DNA of 64,000 nucleotides from Sordariomycetes sp. S80-01Y (Eukaryota; Ascomycota; Sordariomycetes): NCBI GenBank assembly GCA_037042185.1, contig JAXQJY010000032.1, positions 496,001 to 560,000 of the forward strand, read 5' to 3'. Shown piece by piece: positions 54,201 to 64,000 of this stretch (position 1 is its first letter; each line of letters starts with the position of its first letter). The notes under the pieces were generated by a model. It saw only the letters and a program-made list of their open reading frames with translations, ran no database searches and was not told where the DNA came from. The position numbers and the translations under genes were made by a program.

Positions 54201-56341
54201 ACCGATGGCGTCAGCGCTTCAACAGTGCCGTCTTTGTTATGTCCGCCGTTGTCTGGTAACAGATGCGTGTTGGTAGCAGCATCGTCCATGCGCCCATCTG
54301 TCGGAGTTTCCGTGTGACCATTTGTCGTAGGCTTGGCGTCTTGCATGTTTGCGTCCTCAGGATCGGCCGATACCACTTCATCTGCTTCGTCCTCCATCTT
54401 CTTGATCTCAGATTTTCCGAAGAATAATCCAAGAAGACCATCAGCTTGATCGCCTGATGCCTCACTATCTCCATCTGTGCTTTCATCCTCATCTTCGTCA
54501 TCTGTCGAGCCCATATCGTCGTCCATGTCGACAGACTCGTCACTTGTCTCGGCTACACCCTGAGAAGTCTCTGGGTCCGGCGTGGCATCCTTAACCTTAT
54601 CTGTTTCTTTCGCAACGTCAGACTCAGACAGCTGGTTCTTGTCAAGGCCTGGTTCGTCAACCTTCTCGAGATCGGGTATGTTCGCATATTTGGCGCGCAG
54701 TTGCTCTTGGGTGAGGCCTTCGTCCGCCGGATCCTGTTCATCTTCTCCGTCCTCCTCCTCGGATGACGACATGTTGTCACTCCCCTCATCGTCGCCTTCG
54801 TTGTCGCTCGCGGAGCCCGATTCGTCATCCTCTTCCTCGTCCGCGGCTTCTAGATCATCGCTCAAATCGGAAAACCCATCCGCTTCCGATTGCACTTCAG
54901 AGTCCATTCCTCCCTGGCGAGCCTGCAACTTTTGTTCGGAAAGATTGACGGCATCATTCAGCGCAGCCCTAACTCGTCGTTGCTCTTCTGCCTCCCACTC
55001 TTCCAGCCGGCGACGATTGACTTCCACCCGTACGTTTTCCCAGGTACCCGCCAAGATTTTGATGACATTCCTATACCGCAAGACCCAATATTCCCTGGCC
55101 TCCGCCTCCATCTGCTCCGCTGATTTTGGCTGTCGTCTCAGCCACTCGTCGCGGCACGCTTCAGCTATCCGTTTCGCAGTCTGCCGATGTCGTTGATGCT
55201 CCATGACCATGAGCTTCCGAAATCCGAGCGCAGCTTTGGCCATGTGGTCTTGGCGAGCGTATTGCCTCGGCGGTTCTTCCTCCGATGGCGGCACGTATAA
55301 TGTGCATCTTTCAAGGGACAGAAGCCCGCCAGGCTCGGCCTCTTCCTCAATGCGCATGATAGTGCGCGCGTCTTTCTGAGCAAGCTCATCAGTGTAGACC
55401 GGGCCATCCTCAGATGTAAGAAGCCCCCCTTCTTCAACGGATAGATGTCCCGCCTTCTGCCAGAAGTCTTCGAAATCGGACCCAATTCTCGGACGTTTGC
55501 GAACCTGATCCGGATGGACGAGGGGTATATCTCCAGATCGATTATTTACTCGCAGTCGGATTCGCGCGTTGCGCCCGGAATCGCGCGAGTTGGTGTCTCG
55601 GGAGGCGCGCAAGGGTCTGTTATTATGGCGAGGCGGTGGTGGGGAGGGGGAGCGACGTCGGTTCGATCGAGTCGCGGATCTCGGCTCAGGTGCGGGCTTC
55701 TTCGACGAGGTTTTCGGAGTTGAATTTGAGGTCTTGCCCTGGGAGGCCCTTCCCACGGAGGCGGGCTTCTGCGACGAGCCGTAGGTCCGCGCGGTGCGGG
55801 TAGTCGGAGTCATCTGAACCTTGGACTTTGGGCTCGGTTGAATGGCGCCTCTGGTAACGCGCCTCTTACCCGGAGGTTGATGCTCGATCGGTAGAGTATT
55901 GACTCGTCCAGACTTTCGTCGCCCATTTTCGTGGTATGATGTAGGACCCTCGGCGTCGAAACGCTTCCAAGGCGGAGAGATAGGTTTTGGCTTGCGTGAT
56001 GCCCGAGTAGGGGTCGCATCGTGGGTTCGCTGCCGTTTCGCCGGACGTTCATCACCGTTGAGATCAGTGACGCCGGGGGTTTCATCGTTCGCGTTCGAAG
56101 AAGTGTTGCCGTTGGTTTTGGGGGTGGCGTCGAAAGGTGCTTCGGTTGGCGGCCCAGGATTGGGCTGGCTGTCGCCATCGTCGACGCGTCCATTTGCAGA
56201 AGTAGAAATGTCTTGAGGATCGACTACAATCTCTGCTGCCGGAAGAAGCCCCGAACGCGTCAACTTTGGGGATTTATTGTTGTTGTCGACGCTGGAGGGC
56301 GCATCGGGCAGCTCCTCGTCGCGGGACGCGGGCTCGCTCAT
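51287..56341 (-). CDS. swr1: SWR1 chromatin-remodelling ATPase
   Basis: A single 5 kb exon for 1684 aa. SWR1 is the Swi2/Snf2-type motor that exchanges H2A for H2A.Z. The N-terminal 350 residues are disordered and basic. The HSA domain lies near 350-440 (HMAKAALGFRKLMVMEHQRH) and binds actin/Arp4. A long acidic stretch at about 480-680 probably chaperones H2A.Z-H2B. The N-terminal ATPase lobe begins near 790 (LRGYQHDGLEWLAGLY, DEMGLGKTIQT, LILDEAHNIKN, LLLTGTPLQNN). A large insertion typical of SWR1/INO80 follows. The second lobe lies near 1385-1500 (LRLDGATKVEQRQ, TRSGGLGINLTGADTV, DRCHRIGQTRDV). The C-terminus ends in a lysine-rich tail. Length and order are as expected for fungal Swr1. It is divergently arranged with the NDUFB8 gene. 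Confidence 0.97.
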   Translation of the reverse strand: MSEPASRDEELPDAPSSVDNNNKSPKLTRSGLLPAAEIVVDPQDISTSANGRVDDGDSQPNPGPPTEAPFDATPKTNGNTSSNANDETPGVTDLNGDERPAKRQRTHDATPTRASRKPKPISPPWKRFDAEGPTSYHENGRRKSGRVNTLPIEHQPPGKRRVTRGAIQPSPKSKVQMTPTTRTARTYGSSQKPASVGRASQGKTSNSTPKTSSKKPAPEPRSATRSNRRRSPSPPPPRHNNRPLRASRDTNSRDSGRNARIRLRVNNRSGDIPLVHPDQVRKRPRIGSDFEDFWQKAGHLSVEEGGLLTSEDGPVYTDELAQKDARTIMRIEEEAEPGGLLSLERCTLYVPPSEEEPPRQYARQDHMAKAALGFRKLMVMEHQRHRQTAKRIAEACRDEWLRRQPKSAEQMEAEAREYWVLRYRNVIKILAGTWENVRVEVNRRRLEEWEAEEQRRVRAALNDAVNLSEQKLQARQGGMDSEVQSEADGFSDLSDDLEAADEEEDDESGSASDNEGDDEGSDNMSSSEEEDGEDEQDPADEGLTQEQLRAKYANIPDLEKVDEPGLDKNQLSESDVAKETDKVKDATPDPETSQGVAETSDESVDMDDDMGSTDDEDEDESTDGDSEASGDQADGLLGLFFGKSEIKKMEDEADEVVSADPEDANMQDAKPTTNGHTETPTDGRMDDAATNTHLLPDNGGHNKDGTVEALTPSVQGASYTAPTTLGNDRQSGDAPLSPVSEKPIQESKPREANEQPKDCDDVAEAVSTDLVPANQEISRKTTPTSDSRKIDIPFLLRGTLRGYQHDGLEWLAGLYANSTNGILADEMGLGKTIQTIALLAHLACNHEVWGPHLVVVPTSVMLNWEMEFKKWCPGFKILAYYGSQEERKRKRQGWNNDDVWNVCITSYQLVLQDQQVFKRRRWHYLILDEAHNIKNFKSQRWQTLLGFNTQARLLLTGTPLQNNLTELWSLLFFLMPAQNGVGGFADLQEFHDWFSKPESQILENGREQMDDEARAIISKLHKVLRPYLLRRLKSDVEKQMPGKYEHVEFCRLSKRQRELYDGFLARADTRNTLASGNYMSIINCLMQLRKVCNHPDLFVDRQITTSFRMPKSVTAEYAHTDRTVHRRLFPESLMDKVSLGFVNLVPTQHEHLTTSAAQRVFQLSSNKILGDLREAQRARAQHAAAPLDPTTVKSNIAFLEKQGRWGRFEELQHAHYVNALRRQQRPIYGRNLIELLTIGTDQRPSKPKTKVPRKIMAWFEEDSHFVRTMVKSTNQRADSLKTTIEKFSCVTPAVVTRDLDQLVLGREATEAFTDADLRLSKPVSWTPWMPKQPPEDPWHEARMRLSIQFPDKRLLQYDCGKLQVLDRLLRKLQAGGHRALIFTQMTKVLDILEQFLNIHGHKYLRLDGATKVEQRQILTDRFNNDPRILCFILSTRSGGLGINLTGADTVIFYDQDWNPAMDKQCQDRCHRIGQTRDVHIYRLVSEHTIEANILRKASQKQMLDDVVIQEGEFTTDTFNKVSVRDVLQDKVDFTSEGVSAADAALDRVLGGGADDNGSQRTVGRALEQAEDREDVTAARAAEKEIQADDADFTDKPSNPASGSSTARHGTPAAKSVLEGGVLDDAAALNAEIDEIVEYNPWGGKMRTVDDYMLDLMGEFLKGTKLELPKDKKKGKKKGKDTRKR

Positions 56342-56812
56342 AATAGCAACGAAGGGGAGCTAAGATGGGCGAAGAGCGATGGTTCGGCGGTGCTGACATT
56401 TGGGACCTTGAAAATGGCGTCGAGAGAGTTATGGCGGGTCAAGGTATCTTGTCACAGAGTTTGAACATCCTCGGAGGCCCGTGAGGTGCGTGGTGATGGA
56501 TTTGGTGTCCAAATTCGATGTCGTCAGCAAAACTTTCGGAACTGAGAATTTCTGGGTGACGGGTCACGCCCCTGTTCCTCTTGCAGTGCTGGGCGACCCG
56601 GAAGCTGCCCCACGCGACTCGGCGCGGCAGCGCGTTCAAGCTCAGCTGAGGTGCCTACGGTTCTGCACCCTCGGTGCTTAGTCATTCAGGCCTGAGGCAG
56701 CAACTTCCAACGACCTCGTTCCGTCGCACCTCAATCCAGCGCAGCGGAACAATCAGGTAGTCAAAAACGTCATTGAGCAATTGGCGCCATCAACGCGGTC
56801 AATTCGCTCAAG
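56342..56812. promoter_or_regulatory. Divergent promoter region between swr1 and the NDUFB8 gene
   Basis: About 470 bp that must serve both genes. The plus-strand transcript also carries a 57 bp 5' UTR intron at 56813-56869 (GTATGT donor, GCTAAC branch, TAG acceptor), whose acceptor directly abuts the ATG at 56870. Confidence 0.55.
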
Positions 56813-56869
56813 GTATGTTGTCGCTGTTTCTGGATAATCAATTCTTTTCTACTGCTAACATATGTCTAG

Positions 56870-57521
56870 ATGCTCACTCAACGACTCGCTAGGGCGTCTG
56901 CCCTACGCAGCAGCGCCGCTGTCGCTCGACTCCCCGTTACCCAACGACGAGGCTTCATGCCCCCTCAATATTCCGATGAGAAGGTTTTGAACGAGAAGTT
57001 CCCAGAGGGACCTGCCCGTCTATCTCCAGCTCAGGACCCCGACATGGTTAGTGGTGGACTGCGTGGTCTCTTGAGATCGTAGACCGTCCGAGGAACGTGA
57101 CTGACGAGAGCAACGCAGAACGGCGGCTACATTAACCCTCCCGCGATCAAGCGCCAGCACCGCGACCCCCATGCCGACTGGTGGGACAAGCAAGAACGCA
57201 GGAACTTTGGCGAGCCGATCCACGAAGACAACGATACACTGGGCATGTTTTCACCATGGGATTACACTTGGACGACACCCGGCAAGGGCCTCATCATGAT
57301 CGGCGTGTTTGTTGCAACGACGTTGGGTCTCATTGGGATCGTTGGCAAGGTTTACCCCGACAAGAAGGCATACCCTCGTGAATTCGAGAATGGGATAGAG
57401 CGGGAACTTGGAGGACCTGGTGCTGTTAGGGTAAGTAATTCTGCCCCGGTTACCGGGCCGGATGTGTCGCTTCGTGCTAACAGTTTCTCAGGCCAGGAAA
57501 GAGGGAGACGAAGATCCTTAA
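56870..57521 (+). CDS. Complex I subunit NDUFB8 (about 20 kDa) family
   Basis: Three coding exons join to 172 aa: 56870-57046, 57119-57430 and 57492-57521, with introns of 72 and 61 bp. The last exon encodes only ten codons including the stop. The N-terminus is an Arg/Ser/Ala-rich mitochondrial presequence (MLTQRLARASALRSS...RRGFM). Then come the fungal NDUFB8 block (QYSDEKVLNEKFPEGPARL, DPHADWWDKQERRNFGEP), FSPWDYTW, one membrane helix (GLIMIGVFVATTLGLIGIVG) and a charged tail. This matches the accessory NADH:ubiquinone oxidoreductase subunit (ASHI) of the inner membrane arm. The intron ending exactly at the start codon is notable. Confidence 0.92.
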
Positions 57522-58069
57522 GGATGAAGGCTGGTCGCTTAGTTTCCTTTGTACCTACCTACTCACCTGTACCTTACGGACACCCGGATCAATAAAGAGA
57601 CTTCGGCAATCCATCTAGCCAATAAAGCTTTGGCATTCGCGAGACGGGGGACGGAGTGATTGATGGATCGCACCTTAGGACTCAGTACTACTTGCAGGCT
57701 ACGGGAGCGATGTTCCGACTAATGCCGCTAAGCTTACTGCCAAATTAGCGACTGCCTGGTCAGGGCGCCATCGTCCTCGGCAGGTGGCGGGTCTGGGTTT
57801 GCTCTTCCCACGGCTTCAACCGTCTCATGCAGCAGTCACTACATTCAGCATCCTCCAAAGATTTAGTAGAGGTGGAAAGCTGTCTCCAGTCATGTTCGCT
57901 TCGCAGGAGGGCAACAGCGGCCACCTGTATCGCTCCTCTTTGGCGCCTCTTGACATCGCTTTGCGTCGCGGTCCATTTCATCTGTCGATAGATTTCTCTC
58001 CCAAGCACCATTCTCTGGCTACCAGCTCGAACCGACCCTCCATCGTCTGCTCCCCAGTCGGTCGTTACC
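57522..58069. other. Intergenic region
   Basis: 3' flank of the NDUFB8 gene and promoter/leader of the next plus-strand gene. Overlapping open frames on both strands (57760-58257) extend into that gene's first exon and are not protein-like. Confidence 0.5.
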
Positions 58070-60043
58070 ATGCGGTACGAGAACTGGGATATCCTGCTGT
58101 TTCCGGTGGCTGGAGAGACCAAGGTGCCCATGAAGGAGTTCAAGGTGGCTTGCCACGTTGTGCATGACACAGGTGAGCATTGCAAGCCTGTTCGGACGCT
58201 CATATTCTGACAAATCCAAGAGTTTTCCCATGCCCAGCGATCATCCGGCATTCCCACCTTGTGCTGCTTCGTGCCAAGTCTGCCCGCTGGAGTACCCTTT
58301 CAGGTGTCTATTCACTCTTGGAGCCCGCCGACTGTATCCAAGATCACGCAGTCTTATACGAGCTTCGCCGATAACGTCGTTTTCACGGCCCGTCTCTTTG
58401 TTGACGGTCGACTTATGTCGTGAGTCGTCCTGCCAAAATTCTTGGGTAGCTCAACGGTCACGTTGTCGTCCCGCATGCGCAACAGTGTATCTGCACGATA
58501 TACTTGTAGATTTGGTGCGCAATTTTCCACATAGCTAACGGGCACCAAGATCTACCGCTTTCACTCAGGAATCCGGCTGGCCGCATGTCCTGGCGCATAG
58601 CTTCGGTAGGAGTTTAAGGCGTTTCAAGATGCGGCTCAACGTTGACGTGAACGCAGTATTCTCCAAAGGTGGCGACCTCGAGCCCCTGAAGTTTCCCCTT
58701 TTCCGACAAGAGGTCCTTCAGCAAGACCATTGGAGCCCCGCCGATGATCTCGGTCGGATCAAGGTTGTGATAAGCGAAGGGTTTCCTAGAGACTCCTTCA
58801 CGATGCCAATTGAGCGCGTGAAGAACGTCGTGGCGTTTTCATTTCAGCACGCTCCGCTGGACATCTTGGAGAGCTCCGGCATCGCTTGGCCAAACCAATC
58901 CATGTGGCAATCGATCCCTCTTACAAATTCGAGGTCAGTCGCGCCCGCAATGTTGGACAATTCTGAATCCCATGCGCACTCCCCGCGACGACGCCTGAAG
59001 AAAAATAACACCGAGTCGTACCCAATGCCAATTTTCCAGAGCATGCAATCTGGAGACAATCATATGGGGCCGTCGGGGAGACCTCAAGCTTCTTCTGGAG
59101 TTTCCCAAGGCAACTTCTTCTTGAACCTCTCCAACGAATCCCAGACAAATGTCGATTCGTACTTCGATTGGCTTGGTGGAATGGCCACTGGTCCAAGCGA
59201 CACCCAGCCTGTAAATCCTTCTGAGGATGCAGGCGCTCGCAAATGGCGTAAGTCAAGCACGGATACCAGCATGCCGGATTATGTCTCTCTCGGAGGCCAC
59301 AGGTCCAACATATCAGACAACATGTTTGGGTCTCTTCCCATCCACGAAGATGACGATGCTTCCATGGACAGTCTGGGCACGGTTCATGCACCCATGAACA
59401 CGCCCGCAAGTGGCCAGTCTATTTCTTTCGGTTCTGGAAGTAGGTTTCTAAGAAATCCCCCTACAAGTGACTAGACTAACTGTCTTACTCAACAGCCACT
59501 ATGTTTCCTTCTTTCCCCAAAAGCGGAAAGATCCCCACTGACCTCGCGGAAACCTTGACCACGTCCTTGCTCAACCAGCCAGCGCCTATGAAGGGGGGGT
59601 CTCACAAAGCGGCCCACACCCCTGCGAACGAGATCAAGTCTCGCAAAGAGAACCGGTCGCAAACGGAGAACACCGTCTCATTGTCGAACCGTGGCAGTTC
59701 CTTCCAAGGACCTGAATGTGAGAGCGTTCATCTGGAACCGTGGCGGGCTCTTACTTCTGTCAAGGACTTGGACAGCCCCAGCTGTTTTGAGACCAAAAAG
59801 GGGCTTGAGAATACTGCTCGCAACTCCTCAGCGAGCCGTCTCAACACTAGCGTTAGCGGCGATAGCGAACCTGAGGACGCGCTGCGAGCTATCTCGGGAA
59901 ACTCGGAGAAGATTAGCAAAAGAGCCCGCAACTTCACGCCGGCTTCTTCAAAGGCAATCGACGAGGCCGATGAACCAAGCCGTGGGAGCCCCCGAATGCG
60001 ATTGTCCTCGTTCCACGAGGCCAGCAATACTAAATCCGGCTAA
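58070..60043 (+). CDS. Unrecognised fungal protein with conserved globular N-terminus, 562 aa
   Basis: Five exons join in one frame: 58070-58172, 58221-58419, 58550-58605, 58657-59439 and 59496-60043. The first 200 residues form a globular region (MRYENWDILLFPVAG, VPFQVSIHSW, VFTARLFVDGRLM, FTQESGWPHVLAHSF, LGRIKVVISEGF) of a type I associate with widespread uncharacterised ascomycete proteins. The remainder is Ser/Pro-rich and disordered, with basic patches (SPRRRLKKNN) that could direct it to the nucleus. No catalytic motif, signal peptide or membrane helix is visible. The short third exon (56 bp) makes the gene hard to find without splicing. Structure is well supported; function is unknown. 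Confidence 0.75.
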
Positions 60044-60573
60044 GACCATGATTGCAACAGATTCCAAGCTTTTCGGAATTGGCTGCACCTTGAGTACTCT
60101 TTTGGAAGCATGTTAACACTTCCATACCCGCTAATATCTCTGGTCAGCATGACCAGCTGCTGTTCTTCAGATTCCATTCTACCCACGTTCGACCTCACAT
60201 CGATTGTATCACGATATCCCCACAGAGGAGCTGTGTATTAGCCTTACCCCCATCTTGCATATCTCTAGAGCAGAAGGTACTCGGGGAAAGATCGAAGTTC
60301 AAAGTCTTGAAAGGATTGTCGCATTGTAAAGTAGCCTGAACATGACAACACTCAAGCGCTATCATGATCGAGCCAGTGATCAACATGTGCAACCATCTAA
60401 TATCAGCAAGTGAAGGCGTCTCGCTCCTGATGTAATGTTATTGTGAAACGAGACCATGAGCAACGTGCTAGCTTGGACTGTGGCTGATGCTTAAGGGAAC
60501 GTCAAAAGAAGATCGCGGGCAACGCCGGATGGGGGAGGAGTCTACCCTCACCCGATCCATATTTGATAGCTTT
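60044..60573. other. Convergent 3' flanks
   Basis: 530 bp between two convergent genes; probable 3' UTRs. No gene seen. Confidence 0.5.
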
Positions 60574-61372
60574 CTAATCGAGGGCAACGAGAATAGCCTC
60601 GTCGTTTTCCCCACTGCCCACTGTGAAAGACTTCCACCCCCCCTTAGGAAGGTCAATGTCATATCCGGTTAAAAGTTTCATGAAGGCTCCGTGAGTCACA
60701 ACGACAACATCCCTCCGCACGCCAATAGTGGCCTCATCCCTCTGTAGTGATTTGGAAACAACATGTAGCCTCTCCCGGACTCGCGCAGCTCGAACAGCTG
60801 TTGTTGCATCATCTGCAGAGTACGGTCCTTCCTTGGTGAACCATTTGTCGTCCAAGGCACTAAAGTCAAGGCTGGGGAATGTTTCTTCCAACACGGCACG
60901 TTCAGAGGCAGTATCGCAAGGAAGGTCACTACATTCCTGCAGGTCTTTGTCGATAATAAGCCGCGCGCCGCCATCTACACCGCCCTCTTTGACTGACTGC
61001 TTGTCGAGCACGTGGGAAAAGCCAGCGATTGTGGTCTGCAACGTCCGCCGGAGCGGAGAAGTCATGATCACAGCCACTGACGCGGAATGTGGGAATGTTC
61101 CAGGGAGGTGTGATGCGGTCTCAAGGCCGCGGTCGGTGAGGTGTGGATCGCGATGCGAGAAGTCTTTGGAGACGTTGTGCTGGGACTCTGCATGGCGCAC
61201 AAGATGACTGATGGATGCCTTTTCGCTCTCCAAAGTTGTCGTTGTGACTACAGGCAATGTTTTTCTATGGAATGTGGTCACCTGGCTGATGTGAGTTGAG
61301 AGATGATTGAAGGAAGTCGAGATAAAAGCCAATTCTCCTACCAGGAAGTTGAACGTTCATCTTCATGTGCAT
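60574..61372 (-). CDS. Histidine phosphatase (phosphoglycerate mutase-like) superfamily protein
   Basis: The core exon ends at 60574 and holds the RHG-type motif HLVRHAESQHN, SHRDPHLTDRG, TSPLRRTLQTT and the second catalytic histidine in VVVTHGAFMKLL. This is the full signature of the histidine phosphatase superfamily, in a fungal cytosolic branch related to SixA/phosphoglycerate mutase-like proteins. No in-frame ATG precedes the motif in this exon. A short first exon is proposed: 61342-61372, a 94 bp intron (61248-61341), then 60574-61247, giving 234 aa. The core is certain; the first exon is an inference from splice signals and frame. The substrate is unknown. It shares a 336 bp divergent upstream region with the M20 peptidase gene. 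Confidence 0.78.
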
Positions 61373-61708
61373 TGTTAAAGAGGCACAGCAGCACGCAATC
61401 AGCTCGGCGTAAGGTGCAATCGGAAAGCAGCCGCAGCACAAGGACACCGGGCATCACAACGGAAGTTGGGGTATGGAGTACGGTGCTGCTATTATACGGG
61501 ACTTGGTGACGGCACGGTAGTCCTCCGTACAGTTGGGAGTTAAGGTAGCAGGGCTACCACTGCAGGGGTCGCCCGGCTCGTAGCCACCCTTAGGTCCATC
61601 CTCGAAGCTCGAGCTCCACCTTTCTGCCCGTCGCGTCCTCACGACTCTGATCAACTGGATCCCAAAGAGACAAATCTCTTGGAAGCTCCCAGCGCGTAGG
61701 ATACGACG

Positions 61709-62986
61709 ATGCGCACCTCCATACTGAAAGCCGCACTAGGCTGGGCCTCATTGACGTTGTCAACATCGACGTCCCAGTCAAACGACGCACCATCCTATCG
61801 ACACGACCTCCTCAAGCTCCATCGCTCCCTCGTCTCCATCAAATCAACGTCAGGTCTCGAGCAAGATGTCGGCAGCTTCCTCGCTGACTTCCTCTTCGAC
61901 AACGGCTGGACATCGACGATTCAGTTTGTACCGCCCCGCGCCAACACTCCCGAGGGCTACGAACGCTTGAACATCATTGCTTGGCCGGATCACGATGGCG
62001 TCCCTGACCCCAAGGTCTTGTTGACAAGCCATCTGGACACTGTACCACCGCATATCCCCTACGGCATCGACGACGGCCCGATTACGAAGGACACACAGAT
62101 CAGCGGAAGGGGGAGCGTTGATGCGAAGGCTAGCGTCGCCGCCATGATCACAGCGGTGGAGGAGCTTCTGCGGAAAGACGAGATCGATAGGGAGGACGTG
62201 ATGGTGCTCTTCGTCGTGGGAGAGGAGGTCTCGGGAGACGGGATGCGGTGGTTCAACGACTCCCTTGACAAGATGGATCACCCCCCGTCGTTCGATGCCG
62301 TCATCTTTGGGGAGCCAACCGAGAACAAGCTGGCTTGCGGACACAAGGGGGCTTTGTTCTGCAGCCTTGATGTTCACGGGAAAGCTTCCCACTCCGGATA
62401 CCCGTGGCTGGGGAAGTCCGCCAATGAGCTCCTCGTCCGCGCTATGGTCAAGGTTATGGACGCCGACCTGGGCAGCAGTGAACGCTTCGGCAACACCACT
62501 ATCAATCTGGGTGTCATGGAAGGTGGTGTAGCAGAGAATGTCGTCCCAGAGAAGGCGCATGCTGGCATCATGGGCAGAGTCGCTCTGGGACCTCAGGAGA
62601 CGGGTGGGAAGATTGTACAGGATAGAATCCAGGCGATCCTGGATGAGATTGACGAGGAGGCATTCGACTTCAAGTGCGCGCAAGGCTACGGAAGCATTGA
62701 GGCCAACTGCGATGTTGACGGTGCGTCTCGTTTGTACTCGTAGGGGGTTTAAGCTGACCATTCCACAGGCTTCGACACGATGATTGCCAACTACGGCACC
62801 GATATGCCCCATCTTCAAGGTGACTTCGAGAGATACCTTTACGGACCTGGAACCATCTTCGTCGCCCACGGACCGAATGAGAATGTCACTGTTGGTGACC
62901 TCGAGGCTTCGGTCGAGGGCTACCAAAAGCTGGTTCTCCATGCTCTCGGAGGCAAGGAGAAGAGCGACGTCGGGAGCGAACTTTAA
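61709..62986 (+). CDS. Secreted or vacuolar M20-family metallopeptidase
   Basis: Two exons, 61709-62720 and 62769-62986, give 409 aa. A signal peptide of about 22 residues (MRTSILKAALGWASLTLS) precedes a peptidase M20/M25/M40 (ArgE/DapE-like) domain. Zinc ligands and catalytic residues are visible: HLDTVPP (His and Asp), GRGSVDAKAS, GEEVSGDG (general base Glu) and IFGEPTENK. The dimerisation domain carries HGKASHSGYPWLGKSANE, typical of the family. The C-terminal catalytic part, FVAHGPNE, lies in exon 2 after the 48 bp intron. It probably acts as an aminoacylase, carboxypeptidase or acetylornithine-deacetylase-like enzyme in the secretory pathway; the substrate is not evident. Confidence 0.87.
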
Positions 62987-63013
62987 TGTGGTATCTATTT
63001 GTTTGAATGTTGA

Positions 63014-64000
63014 TCACTGGCTTTCCACTACCCTCGCCCATCTTTCGGGCATGATCTTGCTAAAGTCAAACGCCCCATCAGGGCCCTTTTCCACGGCGCC
63101 TTTCTCGGTCACAACGGTGTCGATCAGCTCAGCCGGTGTCACATCGAAGGCAGGGTTCCAGACCCCGACTCTTTGATCCGCTGTTGCGACCCTTACCTTC
63201 GAACTCTCATCAACCGTGCTATCGGGCCGAATCACGGCCCCGGTGATTTGGGTGAGCTCCTCCTTCTTGCGTTCCTCGATCTTAATCCCGTCGCCGGTCT
63301 TCGTTTCGAGGTCAATGCTAGTCGTGGGCGCAGCCACGATAAACTTGATCCCGTGATACTTGGCGAGCACAGCAAGCTGGTATGTGCCGATCTTGTTGGC
63401 TGTATCTCCGTTGCGAACGACCCGATCTGCACCGACGATGACGGCAGCGATGTTTGACCTGTCTTTTTGCGTACGGAAGAGGGATGCGGCCATAGAGTCC
63501 GTGATAAGGGTGCTGGGAATGTTCTCGAACACAAGCTCGAAGGCTGTCAGGCGACTGCCCTGGTTATACGGCCTCGTTTCGGTACAGTAGGCATGTTTGA
63601 GAAGGCCCTTGGTCTGCAGGGAGCGGATGATTCCCAGAGCGGTTCCGTGGCCTGAGGTGGCCAGCGATCCCGTGTTACAATGAGTGAGCACGGAGACTGG
63701 GGAGGAAGTCGAGGCCGAAGCGTTGGCCTGCAGCCACTCTGCTCCAGAATTGCCGATGGAGATGTTTGTCTCCAGGTCTTTCTTGAAGATAGCCTCGGCT
63801 TCCTCCACAAACGCCTCGATGACCTTTCCCTTGTCGCTGTTTTCCGCAGCGCGTATCCTACTCTTCAACTGATTGATGGCGTTTGTCAGGTCTACTGCAG
63901 TTGGCCGACTCGTCTTCAGATAATCCAACGCCTCGTCGATGTGGGATATGGTATCATCCCGTGTCTCGGTCGGAGGTGGCGAGTTTTGGAGCTCCACGGC
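63014..64000 (-). CDS. mri1: Methylthioribose-1-phosphate isomerase MRI1 (5' end beyond the window)
   Basis: The reading frame enters from beyond the window end and stops at 63014, so only the C-terminal ~328 residues are present and the start is missing. It matches the MtnA/Mri1 aldose-ketose isomerases, related to eIF2B alpha. Visible are CNTGSLATSGHGTALGIIR, containing the catalytic Cys; TRPYNQGSRLTAFEL; ITDSMAASLF, with the catalytic Asp; GADRVVRNGDTANKIGTY; and the WNPAFDVTPAELI C-terminus. The enzyme converts methylthioribose-1-phosphate to methylthioribulose-1-phosphate in the methionine salvage pathway (cytosol/nucleus). A short frame on the opposite strand is ignored. Confidence 0.95.
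   Translation of the reverse strand, partial: AVELQNSPPPTETRDDTISHIDEALDYLKTSRPTAVDLTNAINQLKSRIRAAENSDKGKVIEAFVEEAEAIFKKDLETNISIGNSGAEWLQANASASTSSPVSVLTHCNTGSLATSGHGTALGIIRSLQTKGLLKHAYCTETRPYNQGSRLTAFELVFENIPSTLITDSMAASLFRTQKDRSNIAAVIVGADRVVRNGDTANKIGTYQLAVLAKYHGIKFIVAAPTTSIDLETKTGDGIKIEERKKEELTQITGAVIRPDSTVDESSKVRVATADQRVGVWNPAFDVTPAELIDTVVTEKGAVEKGPDGAFDFSKIMPERWARVVESQ

Noticed and set aside
1-64000. CRISPR arrays, bacterial operons, riboswitches, insertion sequences
   Set aside because: None seen; the gene structure is eukaryotic throughout and there are no spaced identical repeats or transposase frames.

Overview
The window is nuclear DNA of a filamentous ascomycete (Pezizomycotina, most likely Sordariomycetes). 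The genes are monocistronic and lie on both strands. Most are cut by 45-100 bp GT-AG introns with fungal CTAAC/CTAAT branch points. Several are fungal-type: a GH131 glucanase, an Ecm33-type GPI protein, Ilm1, Cox23, the NatB subunit NAA25/Mdm20, SWR1 and complex I NDUFB8. Genus cannot be fixed from sequence alone. Multi-exon models were joined by hand and accepted when all splice phases closed into one reading frame.

Layout. 1-12.5 kb: a secreted GH131 enzyme, a DUF3445/HODM-like haem protein, a GT31-like Golgi glycosyltransferase, an unrecognised coiled-coil protein and NAA25. 12.5-21.9 kb is an accessory stretch: two copies of a short dispersed repeat, an unrecognised three-exon gene, a chitinase cut off at its 5' end, an ankyrin-repeat protein, COX23 and gene-poor DNA. 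21.9-24.9 kb holds two predicted GPI-anchored surface proteins.

25.1-43.6 kb is the standout region. Two giant genes sit head to head across a 797 bp shared upstream region. One encodes a TcA-like subunit of about 3200 aa (minus strand). The other encodes a fused TcB-TcC/RHS protein of 2672 aa (plus strand). Together they make up the parts list of a bacterial ABC-type Tc toxin translocation complex: a TcA injector, a TcB-TcC cocoon and a C-terminal payload. They lie in a fungal chromosome between ordinary fungal genes. The TcA reading frame is continuous only if a 50 bp spliceosomal intron is removed, so this is not bacterial contamination. The payload after the RHS core is about 400 aa: a possible nuclease-like segment, a glycine-rich linker and a hydrophobic glycine-zipper tail.

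43.7-64 kb is core genome: the CDC43-type geranylgeranyltransferase I beta subunit, ILM1, a CAMK-like protein kinase, SWR1, NDUFB8, an unrecognised fungal five-exon gene, a histidine-phosphatase protein, a secreted M20 peptidase and MRI1 (cut by the window end). Divergent pairs sharing short upstream regions are common (CDC43/ILM1, SWR1/NDUFB8, phosphatase/M20 peptidase, TcA/TcB-TcC).
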